NCBI RefSeq assembly: GCF_014644495.1
Contig: NZ_BMKU01000002.1
Coordinates: 124,001 to 188,000, forward strand
DNA length: 64,000 nucleotides
DNA from: Pseudarthrobacter polychromogenes
GTDB lineage: Bacteria > Actinomycetota > Actinomycetes > Actinomycetales > Micrococcaceae
Direction: 5' to 3'
The translations under genes were made by a program, and so were the position numbers. The notes under the pieces are model-generated. The model had not been told where the DNA came from. It was given only the letters and a program-made list of their open reading frames with translations, and made no database searches. Position 1 is the first letter of the stretch, and every line of letters begins with the position of its first letter. This document shows positions 16,830-26,201 of this stretch, in pieces.

Positions 16830-17836
16830 GCCTCCCATCCGTAACCCGCGAAATCCAGCTGGCTTCCCGGCCCGTGGGCCGCCCCGTTCCCGAGAATTTC
16901 CGGCTGGCCGAGTCCTCGCTGCCGGAACTTGGCGACGGCCAGATCCTGGTCCGGAACCTGTTCATCTCCGTCGATCCCTACATGCGCGGCCGCATGAATG
17001 ACGTGAAGTCCTACTCCGCCCCGTTCGCCCTGGATAAAGCGCTCGACGGCGGCGCGGTGGGCGAGGTGCTGGCGTCCCGCTCCGGGCAGCACAAGGAAGG
17101 GGACGTCGTCGTGCACGCCCTTGGCTGGCGGGAGCACGCTGTGGTTGAGGGGGCTGCGGCCACCACCGCCGACACCGGGCTGGCGCCGGCGTCCGCATTC
17201 CTGGGCGCCCTGGGCATGACCGGGCTCACGGCCTATGCAGGACTGCTGAAAGTTGCGGACTTCGCGCCGGGAGATGCGGTATTCGTCTCCGGGGCGGCCG
17301 GAGCCGTTGGCTCCCTGGTGGGCCAGATTGCCAAGGCCATGGGCGCTTCGCGCGTCATCGGCTCGGCAGGCTCGCCCGCCAAGGTGGCCCGGCTGCTGGA
17401 GCTCGGCTTTGACGCAGCCTTCGACTATCACGACGGCCCCGTGCGGGAGCAGCTGGAAAAGGCCGCGGGCCCAGGCGGAATCGACGTGTACTTCGACAAC
17501 GTGGGCGGGGAACACCTTGAAGCCGCCCTGGCCGTCCTCAACGTGGGCGGACGCGTGGCCATGTGCGGCGCCATCGCCCAGTACAACTCCACCGAGCCGA
17601 CCCCGGCGCCCCGCAACCTGATGCTCGCCATCGGCAAGCAGCTCACCCTTAAGGGGTTCCTGGTGGGCGGCCAGCGGCAGCACGCCGCGGAGTTCGCCGG
17701 GAAGATGGCGGGCTGGCTGGCCGACGGCATTGTCCGCTACGACGAGACCATCGTGGAGGGCCTGGACAACGCTCCGCAGGCCTTCATGGACCTCCTCGAC
17801 GGTGCCAACACCGGAAAAATGCTGGTCCGGCTCTAA
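16826..17836 (+). CDS. NADP-dependent medium-chain oxidoreductase (CurA/leukotriene reductase-like)
   Basis: Zinc-free medium-chain dehydrogenase/reductase of 336 residues. Motifs: ISVDPYMRGRMND near the start, GMTGLTAYAGLL, the nucleotide-binding VSGAAGAVGSLVGQIAK near residue 155, and the YFDNVGGEHLEAAL segment. Relatives reduce alpha,beta-unsaturated aldehydes and ketones. Translational coupling to ohr suggests it removes reactive carbonyl products of lipid peroxidation; that link is inference from context. Confidence 0.9.
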   Translation: MSLPSVTREIQLASRPVGRPVPENFRLAESSLPELGDGQILVRNLFISVDPYMRGRMNDVKSYSAPFALDKALDGGAVGEVLASRSGQHKEGDVVVHALGWREHAVVEGAAATTADTGLAPASAFLGALGMTGLTAYAGLLKVADFAPGDAVFVSGAAGAVGSLVGQIAKAMGASRVIGSAGSPAKVARLLELGFDAAFDYHDGPVREQLEKAAGPGGIDVYFDNVGGEHLEAALAVLNVGGRVAMCGAIAQYNSTEPTPAPRNLMLAIGKQLTLKGFLVGGQRQHAAEFAGKMAGWLADGIVRYDETIVEGLDNAPQAFMDLLDGANTGKMLVRL

Positions 17837-17853
17837 GCCTGACCGGCCCGCAC

Positions 17854-17896
17854 AACCAGGAGGGGCACCGCTTTCACGCGGCGCCCCCTACTGGTT
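17854..17896 (+). terminator. hairpin after the ohr operon
   Basis: Imperfect stem-loop closed by AACCAG/CTGGTT with a GC-rich upper stem (GGGG/CCCC), 17 bases past the oxidoreductase stop. No clear T-run follows. Likely terminator of the ohrR-ohr unit. Confidence 0.55.
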
Positions 17897-18091
17897 GGTA
17901 ACAACTTGTAAACAATCTTCGGGATACCCTGCCGCCGTGCTACGGGCACGTGGCGCAGGCCACTAAAGTTGGTGCCATCAGTGCGCTCCGGCGCAGTGCT
18001 GCGTGCCCTCAGTGAAAACAGAATTTCAGTGCAGAAACGGACACTCATTGAATTCGAGCCGTAGCGCCTCTCTCTTCATCCTGGAGGAAAA

Positions 18092-19201
18092 TTGAAGAAC
18101 TCACTGCGTGCAAGTTTCAAGCGGGGTTCAATGGCCGGCGTGGCTACCCTCGGTGCTTCGGCGCTTCTGTTGACCGCCTGCGGCGCAGCACCCGAAGCCG
18201 GAAGCACCTCAACGGCGGAAGCCAGCGACTACACCGGCTGCATCGTCTCCGACTCCGGCGGGTTCGATGACCAGTCCTTCAACCAGTCCTCCTACGAAGG
18301 GCTGAAGAAGGCCGAGACCGACCTGGGCATCAAGGTCAACCAGGTCGAATCCAAAACTAACAACGACTTCGAGCCGAACCTGCGCGCCATGGTCAGCGCC
18401 GGCTGCGACCTCACCGTCACGGTGGGGTTCCTGCTGGGCGACGCCACCAAGGCCCAGGCCGAGGCCAACCCGGACAGCCACTTCGCGATTGTCGACTTCG
18501 GTTACGAGACGCCGATCGCCAACGTCAAGCCGATCATCTACGACACCGCCCAGGCCGCGTTCCTCGCCGGGTACCTCGCAGCCGGCACCACCAAGACCGG
18601 CACGGTTGCCACTTTCGGCGGCATCAAGCTTCCCACTGTCACGATCTTCATGGACGGCTACGCGGACGGCGTCAAGTACTACAACGAGCAGAAGGGCAAG
18701 GACGTCAAACTCCTTGGCTGGAACAAGGAAGCCCAGGACGGCAGCTTCACCGGCGACTTCGAGAAGCAGGACGTCGGCAAGCAGCTCACCCAGAACTTCC
18801 TGGACCAGGGCGCAGACATCGTGATGCCCGTAGCAGGTCCGGTGGGCAAGGGTGCCGGTTCCGCGCTCAAGGAAGCCAAGGCTGCCGGCAAGGACGTCAA
18901 GCTGATCTGGGTTGACTCCGATGGCTACCTCACTGCCCCCGACTACAAGGACATCATGCTGTCCTCCGTCATGAAGACCATGGGCGACGCCGTGGAGGCC
19001 GTGGTGAAGGATGACAAGGAAGGCAACTTCGACAACACCCCGTACGTGGGCACCCTGGAGAACGACGGCGTCCAGCTGGCACCGTTCCACGACCTCGACT
19101 CCCAGGTCCCCGCAGAACTGAAGTCCGAGCTTGAGCAGATCAAGAAGGACATCATCGACGGGAAACTGAAGGTCGAATCCGAGGCAAGCCCGAAGGCCTG
19201 A
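18092..19201 (+). CDS. BMP-family nucleoside-binding lipoprotein
   Basis: Substrate-binding lipoprotein of the basic membrane protein (PnrA/BmpA) family, which captures purine or pyrimidine nucleosides. It starts with TTG after a strong GGAGG ribosome-binding site and has a lipobox LLTACG (Cys about residue 30). Family motifs: SDSGGFDDQSFNQSSYEG near residue 50, VGFLLGDATKAQA, and MPVAGPVGKGAGSAL. It opens a nucleoside uptake and salvage cluster; a terminator-like hairpin follows it, so it is probably made in excess of the downstream membrane subunits. Confidence 0.94.
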   Translation: MKNSLRASFKRGSMAGVATLGASALLLTACGAAPEAGSTSTAEASDYTGCIVSDSGGFDDQSFNQSSYEGLKKAETDLGIKVNQVESKTNNDFEPNLRAMVSAGCDLTVTVGFLLGDATKAQAEANPDSHFAIVDFGYETPIANVKPIIYDTAQAAFLAGYLAAGTTKTGTVATFGGIKLPTVTIFMDGYADGVKYYNEQKGKDVKLLGWNKEAQDGSFTGDFEKQDVGKQLTQNFLDQGADIVMPVAGPVGKGAGSALKEAKAAGKDVKLIWVDSDGYLTAPDYKDIMLSSVMKTMGDAVEAVVKDDKEGNFDNTPYVGTLENDGVQLAPFHDLDSQVPAELKSELEQIKKDIIDGKLKVESEASPKA

Positions 19202-19211
19202 TCCCTGCCTG

Positions 19212-19259
19212 AGCGCCACCCCCGGCCGGTTACCGACTGGCCGGGCGGTGGCGCTTTTT
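19212..19259 (+). terminator. intercistronic terminator after the nucleoside-binding protein
   Basis: Nine-base outer stem (AGCGCCACC with GGTGGCGCT), seven-base inner stem and a TTTTT tail. It is inside the transport cluster, so it probably gives partial termination and higher expression of the binding protein. Confidence 0.75.
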
Positions 19260-19378
19260 GCTGGCTGCCCCGCACCGGACCGTAGCCCGCCTATACCAGG
19301 ACTGCACCCACTAGGCTGGTGCTGCAGCCACATATCCCGTCCGGTCGATCACTGGACGCATCGAGATTGGTCAGAGTT

Positions 19379-20965
19379 TTGAAACTTGAACTCAGAGGGA
19401 TCACTAAACGCTTCGGCACCCTGCTTGCCAACGACCACATCGACGTGGTGGTTGAGCCCGGACAGATCCACTGTCTCCTGGGTGAAAACGGGGCCGGCAA
19501 ATCCACCCTCATGAACGTGCTGTACGGCCTTTATGAACCGTCCGAGGGCGAGATCCTCGTCGACGGCAAGCCCGTCTCCTTCCGAGGGCCCGGTGACGCC
19601 ATGGAGGCGGGCATCGGCATGGTCCACCAGCACTTCATGCTGGTCCCCGTCTTCACCGTCGCGGAGAACGTGGCCCTCGGCGCGGAGCCCACCAAGGCCG
19701 CCGGCTTCCTCAACCTGGACGAGACGCGCCGCCGGATCAAGGAAATTTCCGATCAGTACGGCTTCGACGTTGAGCCGGACGCCCTGGTGGAGGACCTGCC
19801 CGTGGGCGTCCAGCAGCGGGTGGAAATCATCAAGGCACTGGTCCGCAACGCCAAAGTCCTCATCCTCGACGAACCCACGGCCGTCCTGACACCCCAGGAA
19901 ACCGACGAACTGCTGGACATCATGCGGCAGCTCAAGTCCGGCGGGACGTCCATCGTCTTCATCTCGCACAAGCTGCGGGAAGTCAAGGCAGTTTCGGACA
20001 CCATTACCGTGATCCGGCGCGGCAAGGTGGTGGGGACGGCTGACCCGGCTGCTTCCACCACCGAACTGGCGTCCATGATGGTTGGCCGCGCCGTCAGCCT
20101 CACCCTGGACAAGGCCCCGGCACAGCCCAAGGAGAAGACGTTCGAGGTCCGGGACCTCACCGTCATCGCCCCCAACGGCCAGCACGTCGTGGACGGTCTC
20201 AGCTTTGACATTGCCCGCGGGGAAATCCTTGCGGTAGCCGGCGTGCAGGGCAACGGCCAGACGGAACTGACGGAGGCGATCCTCGGCCTCCAGGAACGCG
20301 TCCACGGTTCCATCCTGCTGGACGGGCAGGAGCTCCTGGGCCGCACCGTCAAAGAGGTACTGAATGCCGGCGTCGGATTCGTCCCCGAAGACCGCTCCGT
20401 GGACGGCCTGATCGGCACCTTCTCCATCGCGGAGAACCTGATCCTGGACCGGTACGACCAACCTCCCTTCGCCAAGGGCATCAGCATGAGTCCTGCCAGG
20501 GTGCTGGAGAACGCCAAGACCCGGATTGAAGAGTTCGATGTCCGGACCCCGTCGGGTGCACTTGCCGCCGGAACACTGTCCGGCGGCAACCAGCAGAAAG
20601 TGGTGATGGCCCGCGAGCTGTCCCGCCCGCTGCGCCTGTTCATTGCCTCCCAGCCCACCCGCGGCGTGGATGTGGGATCCATCGAGTTCCTGCACAAACG
20701 GATTGTGGCAGAACGGGACCAGGGCACGCCGGTGATGATCATCTCCACCGAACTGGACGAGGTTATGGAACTGGCTGACCGGATCGCCGTGCTCTACAAG
20801 GGCAAACTCGTGGGTGTGGTCCCGGCCGGAACCAGCCGCGACGTCCTGGGCCTCATGATGGCCGGCATCCCGCCGGAGGAACATGTCCACACCACCCAGG
20901 CCGGAAAGGCCGCGGACACCACCACCATCAGCACCTCCGACGCCGAAGGAGGCGACCATGTCTGA
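19379..20965 (+). CDS. nucleoside ABC transporter, tandem ATP-binding protein
   Basis: Double ATPase cassette protein of the sugar/nucleoside class. The first domain has Walker A GENGAGKST and the D-loop region LILDEPTAVLTP; its signature motif is degenerate (LPVGVQQRVEI). The second has a degenerate Walker A (VQGNGQTEL) and intact signature LSGGNQQKV, the normal asymmetry of this group. I chose TTG at 19379; the reading frame is open up to 19319. Its stop overlaps the start of the first permease. Confidence 0.93.
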   Translation: MKLELRGITKRFGTLLANDHIDVVVEPGQIHCLLGENGAGKSTLMNVLYGLYEPSEGEILVDGKPVSFRGPGDAMEAGIGMVHQHFMLVPVFTVAENVALGAEPTKAAGFLNLDETRRRIKEISDQYGFDVEPDALVEDLPVGVQQRVEIIKALVRNAKVLILDEPTAVLTPQETDELLDIMRQLKSGGTSIVFISHKLREVKAVSDTITVIRRGKVVGTADPAASTTELASMMVGRAVSLTLDKAPAQPKEKTFEVRDLTVIAPNGQHVVDGLSFDIARGEILAVAGVQGNGQTELTEAILGLQERVHGSILLDGQELLGRTVKEVLNAGVGFVPEDRSVDGLIGTFSIAENLILDRYDQPPFAKGISMSPARVLENAKTRIEEFDVRTPSGALAAGTLSGGNQQKVVMARELSRPLRLFIASQPTRGVDVGSIEFLHKRIVAERDQGTPVMIISTELDEVMELADRIAVLYKGKLVGVVPAGTSRDVLGLMMAGIPPEEHVHTTQAGKAADTTTISTSDAEGGDHV

Positions 20966-22331
20966 AAAGCACCCACCCAAACACGCCGGAGGCGAGCCCG
21001 CCGGCCGGGCGCAGGAGCCCACCCCCGCGTCCGAGGAAACCGCCGCGCTCGTATCCGTTGATACCGCCGGCGGCGCCATGGAACCGTCGGCGGTCCCTGC
21101 AACGGCCCAGAGCGGCCAGCTCCCGGGCGGTCCCGACACCCTGCTCCGGAAAATCTTTACCGGCAGCGGCATGGTCTCGGTCCTTGCGGTCCTGCTGGCC
21201 CTCATCATCGGCGGGCTGCTGATCGCCAGCACGGACAGGCAGGTTGCCACCACGGCCACCTACTTCTTCGCCCGGCCCACCGATTTCCTGGCGGCCGTCT
21301 GGAACGCGGCCACACGGTCCTATATTGCCCTGTTCCAGGGCTCGGTCTTCAATCCGCGGGGCAACGGTGTGGCAGCCCAGTTCGCGCCCTTCATGGAAAC
21401 CCTCACCATCGCCACGCCACTCATCACGGCCGGCCTGGGCGTTGCCCTGGCCTTCCGCGCGGGTCTTTTCAACATCGGTGCACAGGGCCAGATCATCGTG
21501 GCCGGCATCCTGGCCGCCTGGGTGGGGTTCGCGCTCGACCTGCCGATGGGCCTGCACCTGCTCCTGGTCCTGGTGGCCGGCATCATCGGCGGTGCCTTCT
21601 GGGGCGGACTCGTCGGCGTCCTCAAAGCCCGCACCGGCGCGCACGAGGTCATCCTGACCATTATGTTCAACTACATCGCGCTGTATTTCCTGCGGTACCT
21701 CCTGAACACTCCCGCCTTCCAGCGGCCGGGGGAGTCGAACCCCATCTCGCCCATCCTGGACCCCACCGCCGTCTATCCGCAGATCTTCGGCAGCCAGTAC
21801 CGGCTCCACCTTGGCTTCCTCCTGGCCATAGCGGCCACCGTCCTGGTGTGGTGGCTCCTCAACCGCTCCACGGTGGGCTTCGAGTTCCGTGCCGTGGGGG
21901 CAAACCCCAAGGCAGCGCAGACTGCGGGCATCAACGTGTCCCGCTCCACCATCCTGGTCATGGCCCTTGCCGGCGGCCTCGCCGGCATGTCCGGCGTGGC
22001 ACAGGTGGCGGGTACGGAGAAAGTCCTCACCGACGGTGTGGCCGCTACGTACGGCTTTGACGCCATCACGGTTGCCCTGCTGGGGCGCTCGACGCCGTGG
22101 GGCACTTTCGCGGCGGGCCTGCTGTTCGGTGCCTTCCGCGCCGGAGCGGTCCAGATGCAGATCCAGACCGGAACCCCTATCGACATTGTCCTGGTGGTCC
22201 AGTCCCTGATTGTCCTGTTTATTGCGGCTCCGCCGCTGGTCCGGGCCATCTTTGGCCTGAACCCCCGCCGCCGGAAGCCCGCCCGCCCGGCCAAGTCCCG
22301 CGAGGCAGCAACCACCGGAGGTGCAGCATGA
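20958..22331 (+). CDS. nucleoside ABC transporter permease 1
   Basis: Membrane subunit of the BMP-type nucleoside importer (BPD_transp_2 family, RbsC/LivH fold). About 65 polar, low-complexity residues precede the first helix; eight to ten helices follow, with GAQGQIIVAGILAAWVGF and the family motif FEFRAVGANPKAAQTAGIN near residue 320. The ATG at 20958 follows a GGAGG site and overlaps the ATPase gene by 8 bases. The long N-terminal tail is unusual for the family but its function is unknown. Confidence 0.92.
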   Translation: MSEKHPPKHAGGEPAGRAQEPTPASEETAALVSVDTAGGAMEPSAVPATAQSGQLPGGPDTLLRKIFTGSGMVSVLAVLLALIIGGLLIASTDRQVATTATYFFARPTDFLAAVWNAATRSYIALFQGSVFNPRGNGVAAQFAPFMETLTIATPLITAGLGVALAFRAGLFNIGAQGQIIVAGILAAWVGFALDLPMGLHLLLVLVAGIIGGAFWGGLVGVLKARTGAHEVILTIMFNYIALYFLRYLLNTPAFQRPGESNPISPILDPTAVYPQIFGSQYRLHLGFLLAIAATVLVWWLLNRSTVGFEFRAVGANPKAAQTAGINVSRSTILVMALAGGLAGMSGVAQVAGTEKVLTDGVAATYGFDAITVALLGRSTPWGTFAAGLLFGAFRAGAVQMQIQTGTPIDIVLVVQSLIVLFIAAPPLVRAIFGLNPRRRKPARPAKSREAATTGGAA

Positions 22332-23653
22332 GCACGACAGTATCCTCATCAAGGCCCGGCAACCCGCAGCCCGGAAACGCCGGCAAGGATGCTGCCGCCG
22401 CCACTGTCTCCGCCAAGCCGGTGGGTTGGAAGACGCCGGTTTTCCTGGCTGCCTTCGCGCTGATCGCCCTCGTGTTCTTCGGGCTGCTCGCACCCAACCA
22501 GACCGCAAGCTTCGGGATCTCCACGGGCAGCGACTTCTTCCAGCTGCCGGCCATCCAGGTGAACGCCTTCGCGGGCGGCCTGGTGCTGTCCATCCTCCTG
22601 CTGGGACTGGCGGCCTACGCCATCTACCTCAAGACCAGGGACAATCCCGTCCCGGGCTGGCTCACCGTGGCGTTTATCGTCCTGTTTGTGGCCGCGTTCC
22701 TCATCTGGGTGGTGGGCGGCGCCCGGACCCCCAGCATCTCCCTGGCCGGGCTCATCGCCGGTTCGGTCACCCTGGCCGTTCCGCTGGTGTTCGGATCACT
22801 GTCCGGCGTCCTCTGCGAACGGGTGGGCGTGGTGAACATCGCCATCGAGGGCCAGCTGCTGGGCGGAGCGTTCACCGCCGCGATCGTGGCCAGCATCACG
22901 CAGAACCCCTTCGTCGGGCTGCTCGCCGCCGCCGTGGCAGGTGCCGTGGTTTCCATGGTGCTGGCACTGTTCAGCATCAAGTACCTGGTCAACCAGATCA
23001 TCGTCGGCGTGGTCCTGAACGTGCTGGTCTCCGGCGTGACAGGCTTCCTGTTCAGCACCGTGATGCAGGCCAACAAGGCGCAGTTCAACTCCCCGCCGGG
23101 GCTGGACATCATCGAGGTTCCCGTCTTGTCCAGCATCCCGGTCATCGGTCCCATCCTGTTCCGCCAGTCCCTGGTGGGCTACCTGATGTACATTGCCGTC
23201 CTGGTGGTCTGGGTGGGCCTCTTCAAGACCCGGTGGGGACTGCGCGTCCGGGCTGTCGGCGAGCATCCGCAGGCCGCGGACACCCTGGGCATCAACGTCA
23301 ACGCCACCCGGTTCTGGAACGTCACCCTGGGCGGGGCAGTGGCCGGCATCGGCGGGTCCTTCTTCACACTGGTGGCCATCGACAGCTTCACCAAGGAGAT
23401 TTCCGGCGGCCGCGGCTTTATTGCCCTGGCGGCCCTGATCTTTGGCCGGTGGAACCCGATCGGAGCCTTCTTCGCGGCGCTGCTGTTCGGATTCGCTGAC
23501 AACCTGCAGAGCATCGTCACCATTATCGGCACGCCGGTTCCCAGCCAGTTCATGGCCATGCTCCCGTACCTGGTGACGGTCCTGGCGGTGGCGGGGCTGG
23601 TGGGCAAATCCAGGGGACCCGCGGCCAGCGGCATTCCGTATGTCAAGGGCTGA
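22328..23653 (+). CDS. nucleoside ABC transporter permease 2
   Basis: Second membrane subunit, 441 residues, same fold as its upstream partner. Motifs include RVGVVNIAIEGQLLGGAF and LRVRAVGEHPQAADTLGIN, which matches the coupling-helix region of the first permease. A polar N-terminal tail of about 35 residues and two extra N-terminal helices precede the core. It starts with ATGA overlap on permease 1, so the two are translationally coupled and should form a heterodimer. Confidence 0.92.
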   Translation: MSTTVSSSRPGNPQPGNAGKDAAAATVSAKPVGWKTPVFLAAFALIALVFFGLLAPNQTASFGISTGSDFFQLPAIQVNAFAGGLVLSILLLGLAAYAIYLKTRDNPVPGWLTVAFIVLFVAAFLIWVVGGARTPSISLAGLIAGSVTLAVPLVFGSLSGVLCERVGVVNIAIEGQLLGGAFTAAIVASITQNPFVGLLAAAVAGAVVSMVLALFSIKYLVNQIIVGVVLNVLVSGVTGFLFSTVMQANKAQFNSPPGLDIIEVPVLSSIPVIGPILFRQSLVGYLMYIAVLVVWVGLFKTRWGLRVRAVGEHPQAADTLGINVNATRFWNVTLGGAVAGIGGSFFTLVAIDSFTKEISGGRGFIALAALIFGRWNPIGAFFAALLFGFADNLQSIVTIIGTPVPSQFMAMLPYLVTVLAVAGLVGKSRGPAASGIPYVKG

Positions 23654-24101
23654 CGGCGTGGACGGACCTGCAGAAGTGCGCGGCGCTACAGGCACTGACG
23701 AGGTGCAGCCGGTTGACTGGGAAGCATTGGAGGCAGCCGCCGTCGCGGCGATGCAGCACGCCTACGTTCCCTACTCGAAGTTCCCGGTGGGGGCCGCGGC
23801 CCTCACCGGCGACGGCCGGCTGGTCAGCGGCTGCAACGTGGAGAACGCCAGCTACGGCCTCACCCTCTGCGCCGAATGCGCGCTGGTGGGCAACCTGCAC
23901 ATGACCGGCGGCGGACTGCTCCGCGCGTTCTATTGCGTGGACGGGGACGGCAACATCCTGATGCCCTGCGGGCGCTGCCGGCAGCTGCTGTACGAGTTCC
24001 GCGCTCCGGACATGGAGCTCATGACCACCCAAGGCATCAAGACGATGGACCAGGTGTTGCCCGACGCCTTTGGTCCCCAACACCTGGAGGAAACACCGTG
24101 A
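23640..24101 (+). CDS. cdd: cytidine deaminase
   Basis: Converts cytidine and deoxycytidine to uridine and deoxyuridine. The zinc site of the small tetrameric class is intact: LCAECALV (Cys and catalytic Glu) and PCGRCRQ. The substrate-binding NVENASYGLT precedes it. The ATG at 23640 overlaps the permease by 14 bases; a GTG at 23658 with an AAGGG site upstream is a possible alternative. It lies in the nucleoside operon, consistent with use of imported cytidine. Confidence 0.95.
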   Translation: MSRADGVDGPAEVRGATGTDEVQPVDWEALEAAAVAAMQHAYVPYSKFPVGAAALTGDGRLVSGCNVENASYGLTLCAECALVGNLHMTGGGLLRAFYCVDGDGNILMPCGRCRQLLYEFRAPDMELMTTQGIKTMDQVLPDAFGPQHLEETP

Positions 24102-25441
24102 CTGACAAGGTGGCACAGACCCACGCAGTGGACAACATTGCCGAACCGTTCGACGCCGTCGACATCATCCGCGTAAAGCGGGACAAAGGTGCCCTGAGCC
24201 CGGAACAGATCGACTGGACCATCGACGCCTACACCCGCGGTGCGATCGCCGACGAGCAGATGGCGGCCCTGAACATGGCCATCCTGCTCAACGGCATGAA
24301 CCGCACGGAGATTGCCCGCTGGACGGCGGCGATGATCGCCTCCGGCGAGCGGATGGACTTCTCCAGCCTGCGCAGGCCCGACGGCGGCCTGAAGTACACG
24401 TCGGACAAGCATTCAACGGGCGGTGTGGGGGACAAGATCACCCTGCCGCTCGCGCCCCTTGTGGCGGTCTTCGGGGTGGCTGTTCCGCAGCTCTCGGGCC
24501 GGGGGCTTGGCCACACCGGCGGCACGCTGGACAAGCTCGAGTCCATCCCGGGGTGGCGTGCTTCCCTCAGCAATGAAGAGATCCTGGCGCAGCTCCAGGA
24601 CGTGGGCGCCGTGATCTGCGCCGCCGGTGCAGGCCTGGCGCCCGCTGACAAGAAGCTTTACGCGCTGCGGGATGTCACCGGCACCGTGGAGGCCATCCCC
24701 CTGATCGCCTCGTCCATCATGAGCAAGAAAATCGCTGAAGGGACCGGTTCGCTGGTCCTGGACGTCAAGGTGGGCAGCGGCGCGTTCATGAAGGATGAAG
24801 CCAGGGCACGCGAGCTTGCCGAGACCATGGTGGCGCTGGGCAAGGACGCGGGCGTGAACACCGTGGCGTTGCTCACCAACATGGACACCCCGCTGGGACT
24901 GACGGCGGGCAACGCCATCGAGGTTGAGGAGTCCGTGGAGGTGCTGGCCGGCGGCGGTCCCGACGACGTCGTGGAGCTGACCGTGCGGCTCGCCGAGGAG
25001 ATGCTCGCCTGTGCGGGAGTTACCGACGCCGATCCCGCCGCCGCGCTCAAGGACGGCCGTGCCATGGACGTCTGGAACCGCATGATCGAAGCCCAGGGCG
25101 GCGACCCCCGGGCCAAGCTGCCCGTTGCCCGCGAGTCCGAGGTGGTGTACGCCCCGGCGGACGGGGTGCTCGTGGAACTGGACGCCCTCGCCGTCGGTGT
25201 CGCAGCCTGGCGCCTCGGGGCCGGACGTGCCCGGAAGGAGGACGCGGTCCAGGCAGGCGCCGGTGTCCGGATGCATGCCAAGCCCGGTGCCCTGGTCCGG
25301 GCGGGGGAGCCGCTGATGACCCTCCTCACGGACACCCCGGAGCGGTTTGCGCGGGCCAAGGAAGCGCTGGAACATGCAGTCGTCATTGCACCGGAGGGAT
25401 CCAGGCCGGCACAGCGGTTGATCATCGACCGAATAGCATAG
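24098..25441 (+). CDS. deoA: thymidine phosphorylase
   Basis: Phosphorolyses thymidine or deoxyuridine to the base plus deoxyribose-1-phosphate. The signature LSGRGLGHTGGTLDKLES near residue 130 is intact, as are the phosphate-binding KHSTGGVGDKIT and the ASSIMSKKIAEG segment. GTG at 24098 with a GGAGG site upstream gives 447 residues and a 4-base overlap with cdd. It continues the pathway: cytidine to uridine, then phosphorolysis. Confidence 0.96.
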   Translation: MTDKVAQTHAVDNIAEPFDAVDIIRVKRDKGALSPEQIDWTIDAYTRGAIADEQMAALNMAILLNGMNRTEIARWTAAMIASGERMDFSSLRRPDGGLKYTSDKHSTGGVGDKITLPLAPLVAVFGVAVPQLSGRGLGHTGGTLDKLESIPGWRASLSNEEILAQLQDVGAVICAAGAGLAPADKKLYALRDVTGTVEAIPLIASSIMSKKIAEGTGSLVLDVKVGSGAFMKDEARARELAETMVALGKDAGVNTVALLTNMDTPLGLTAGNAIEVEESVEVLAGGGPDDVVELTVRLAEEMLACAGVTDADPAAALKDGRAMDVWNRMIEAQGGDPRAKLPVARESEVVYAPADGVLVELDALAVGVAAWRLGAGRARKEDAVQAGAGVRMHAKPGALVRAGEPLMTLLTDTPERFARAKEALEHAVVIAPEGSRPAQRLIIDRIA

Positions 25442-25447
25442 GGATCC

Positions 25448-26077
25448 ATGCAGGCCATCAATGACTTCATCCTCGCCGCAGCCGGACAGCCCTGGGTGCT
25501 GTTCGTCGTCCTTGCGTGCTGCATCATTGACGGCTTCTTTCCGCCCATTCCCAGCGAATCGGTGGTGGTGGGCCTGTCCGCAGTCGCCGCCACCGCCGAC
25601 GTTCCCAACCCCTGGCTGCTGATGCTGGTGGCCGCGCTTGGTGCCTTCTCGGGTGACAACATCGCCTACCTGATTGGCCGCCGGGTGGGTACCCGGCGCT
25701 GGTCGTGGATGCGCGGGCCACGGATGCAGAGCGCCTTCCGGTGGGCCGGCAGGGAACTGCGCAAGCGGCCGGCGTCGCTGATCCTGGTGGCGCGGTTCGT
25801 CCCGATCGGCAGGGTGGCGGTCAACCTCACCGCCGGCGTAACGCACTATCCGCACCTGCGTTTCGTGGGCCTGACACTTCTTTCAGCAACCCTCTGGGCC
25901 GGGTACTCGGTGGGGATCGGGCTGTTCTTCGGCCAATGGTTCGAGGACAACCACCTGCTGGGGGCGGTCATCGCCATTGTGTGCGCGGTGGCACTGGGGA
26001 TCGTGGTGGACCTGGTCATCAACCGCGTTCGGCGGCGGCCGCCAATGGTGGAGCGGATGAAGGAACCCGAAGCGTAG
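25448..26077 (+). CDS. DedA family membrane protein 1
   Basis: 209-residue DedA/SNARE-associated family protein with the motifs FPPIPSESVVVG, GDNIAYLIGRRVG and the basic ARFVPIGRVAVNL re-entrant region. DedA proteins are thought to move phospholipids or undecaprenyl phosphate across the membrane. It begins 6 bases after deoA, so it is probably in the nucleoside operon, but no functional link is evident. Confidence 0.9.
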   Translation: MQAINDFILAAAGQPWVLFVVLACCIIDGFFPPIPSESVVVGLSAVAATADVPNPWLLMLVAALGAFSGDNIAYLIGRRVGTRRWSWMRGPRMQSAFRWAGRELRKRPASLILVARFVPIGRVAVNLTAGVTHYPHLRFVGLTLLSATLWAGYSVGIGLFFGQWFEDNHLLGAVIAIVCAVALGIVVDLVINRVRRRPPMVERMKEPEA

Positions 26078-26201
26078 GTGAAGCGTTGTTCCAGCAGGTG
26101 GGGGCGTAGCGAAGGCGCCCTGGCCATGGGACACTTAGACACGATTTCCGCCTGGCTGGGCCACCGACGGCCACGCCAAATTGCATAGGAGCAAGACCCG
26201 C

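Noticed and set aside
19349..21259. 636-residue open frame on the minus strand
   Set aside because: Antisense to the nucleoside ABC ATPase and permease.
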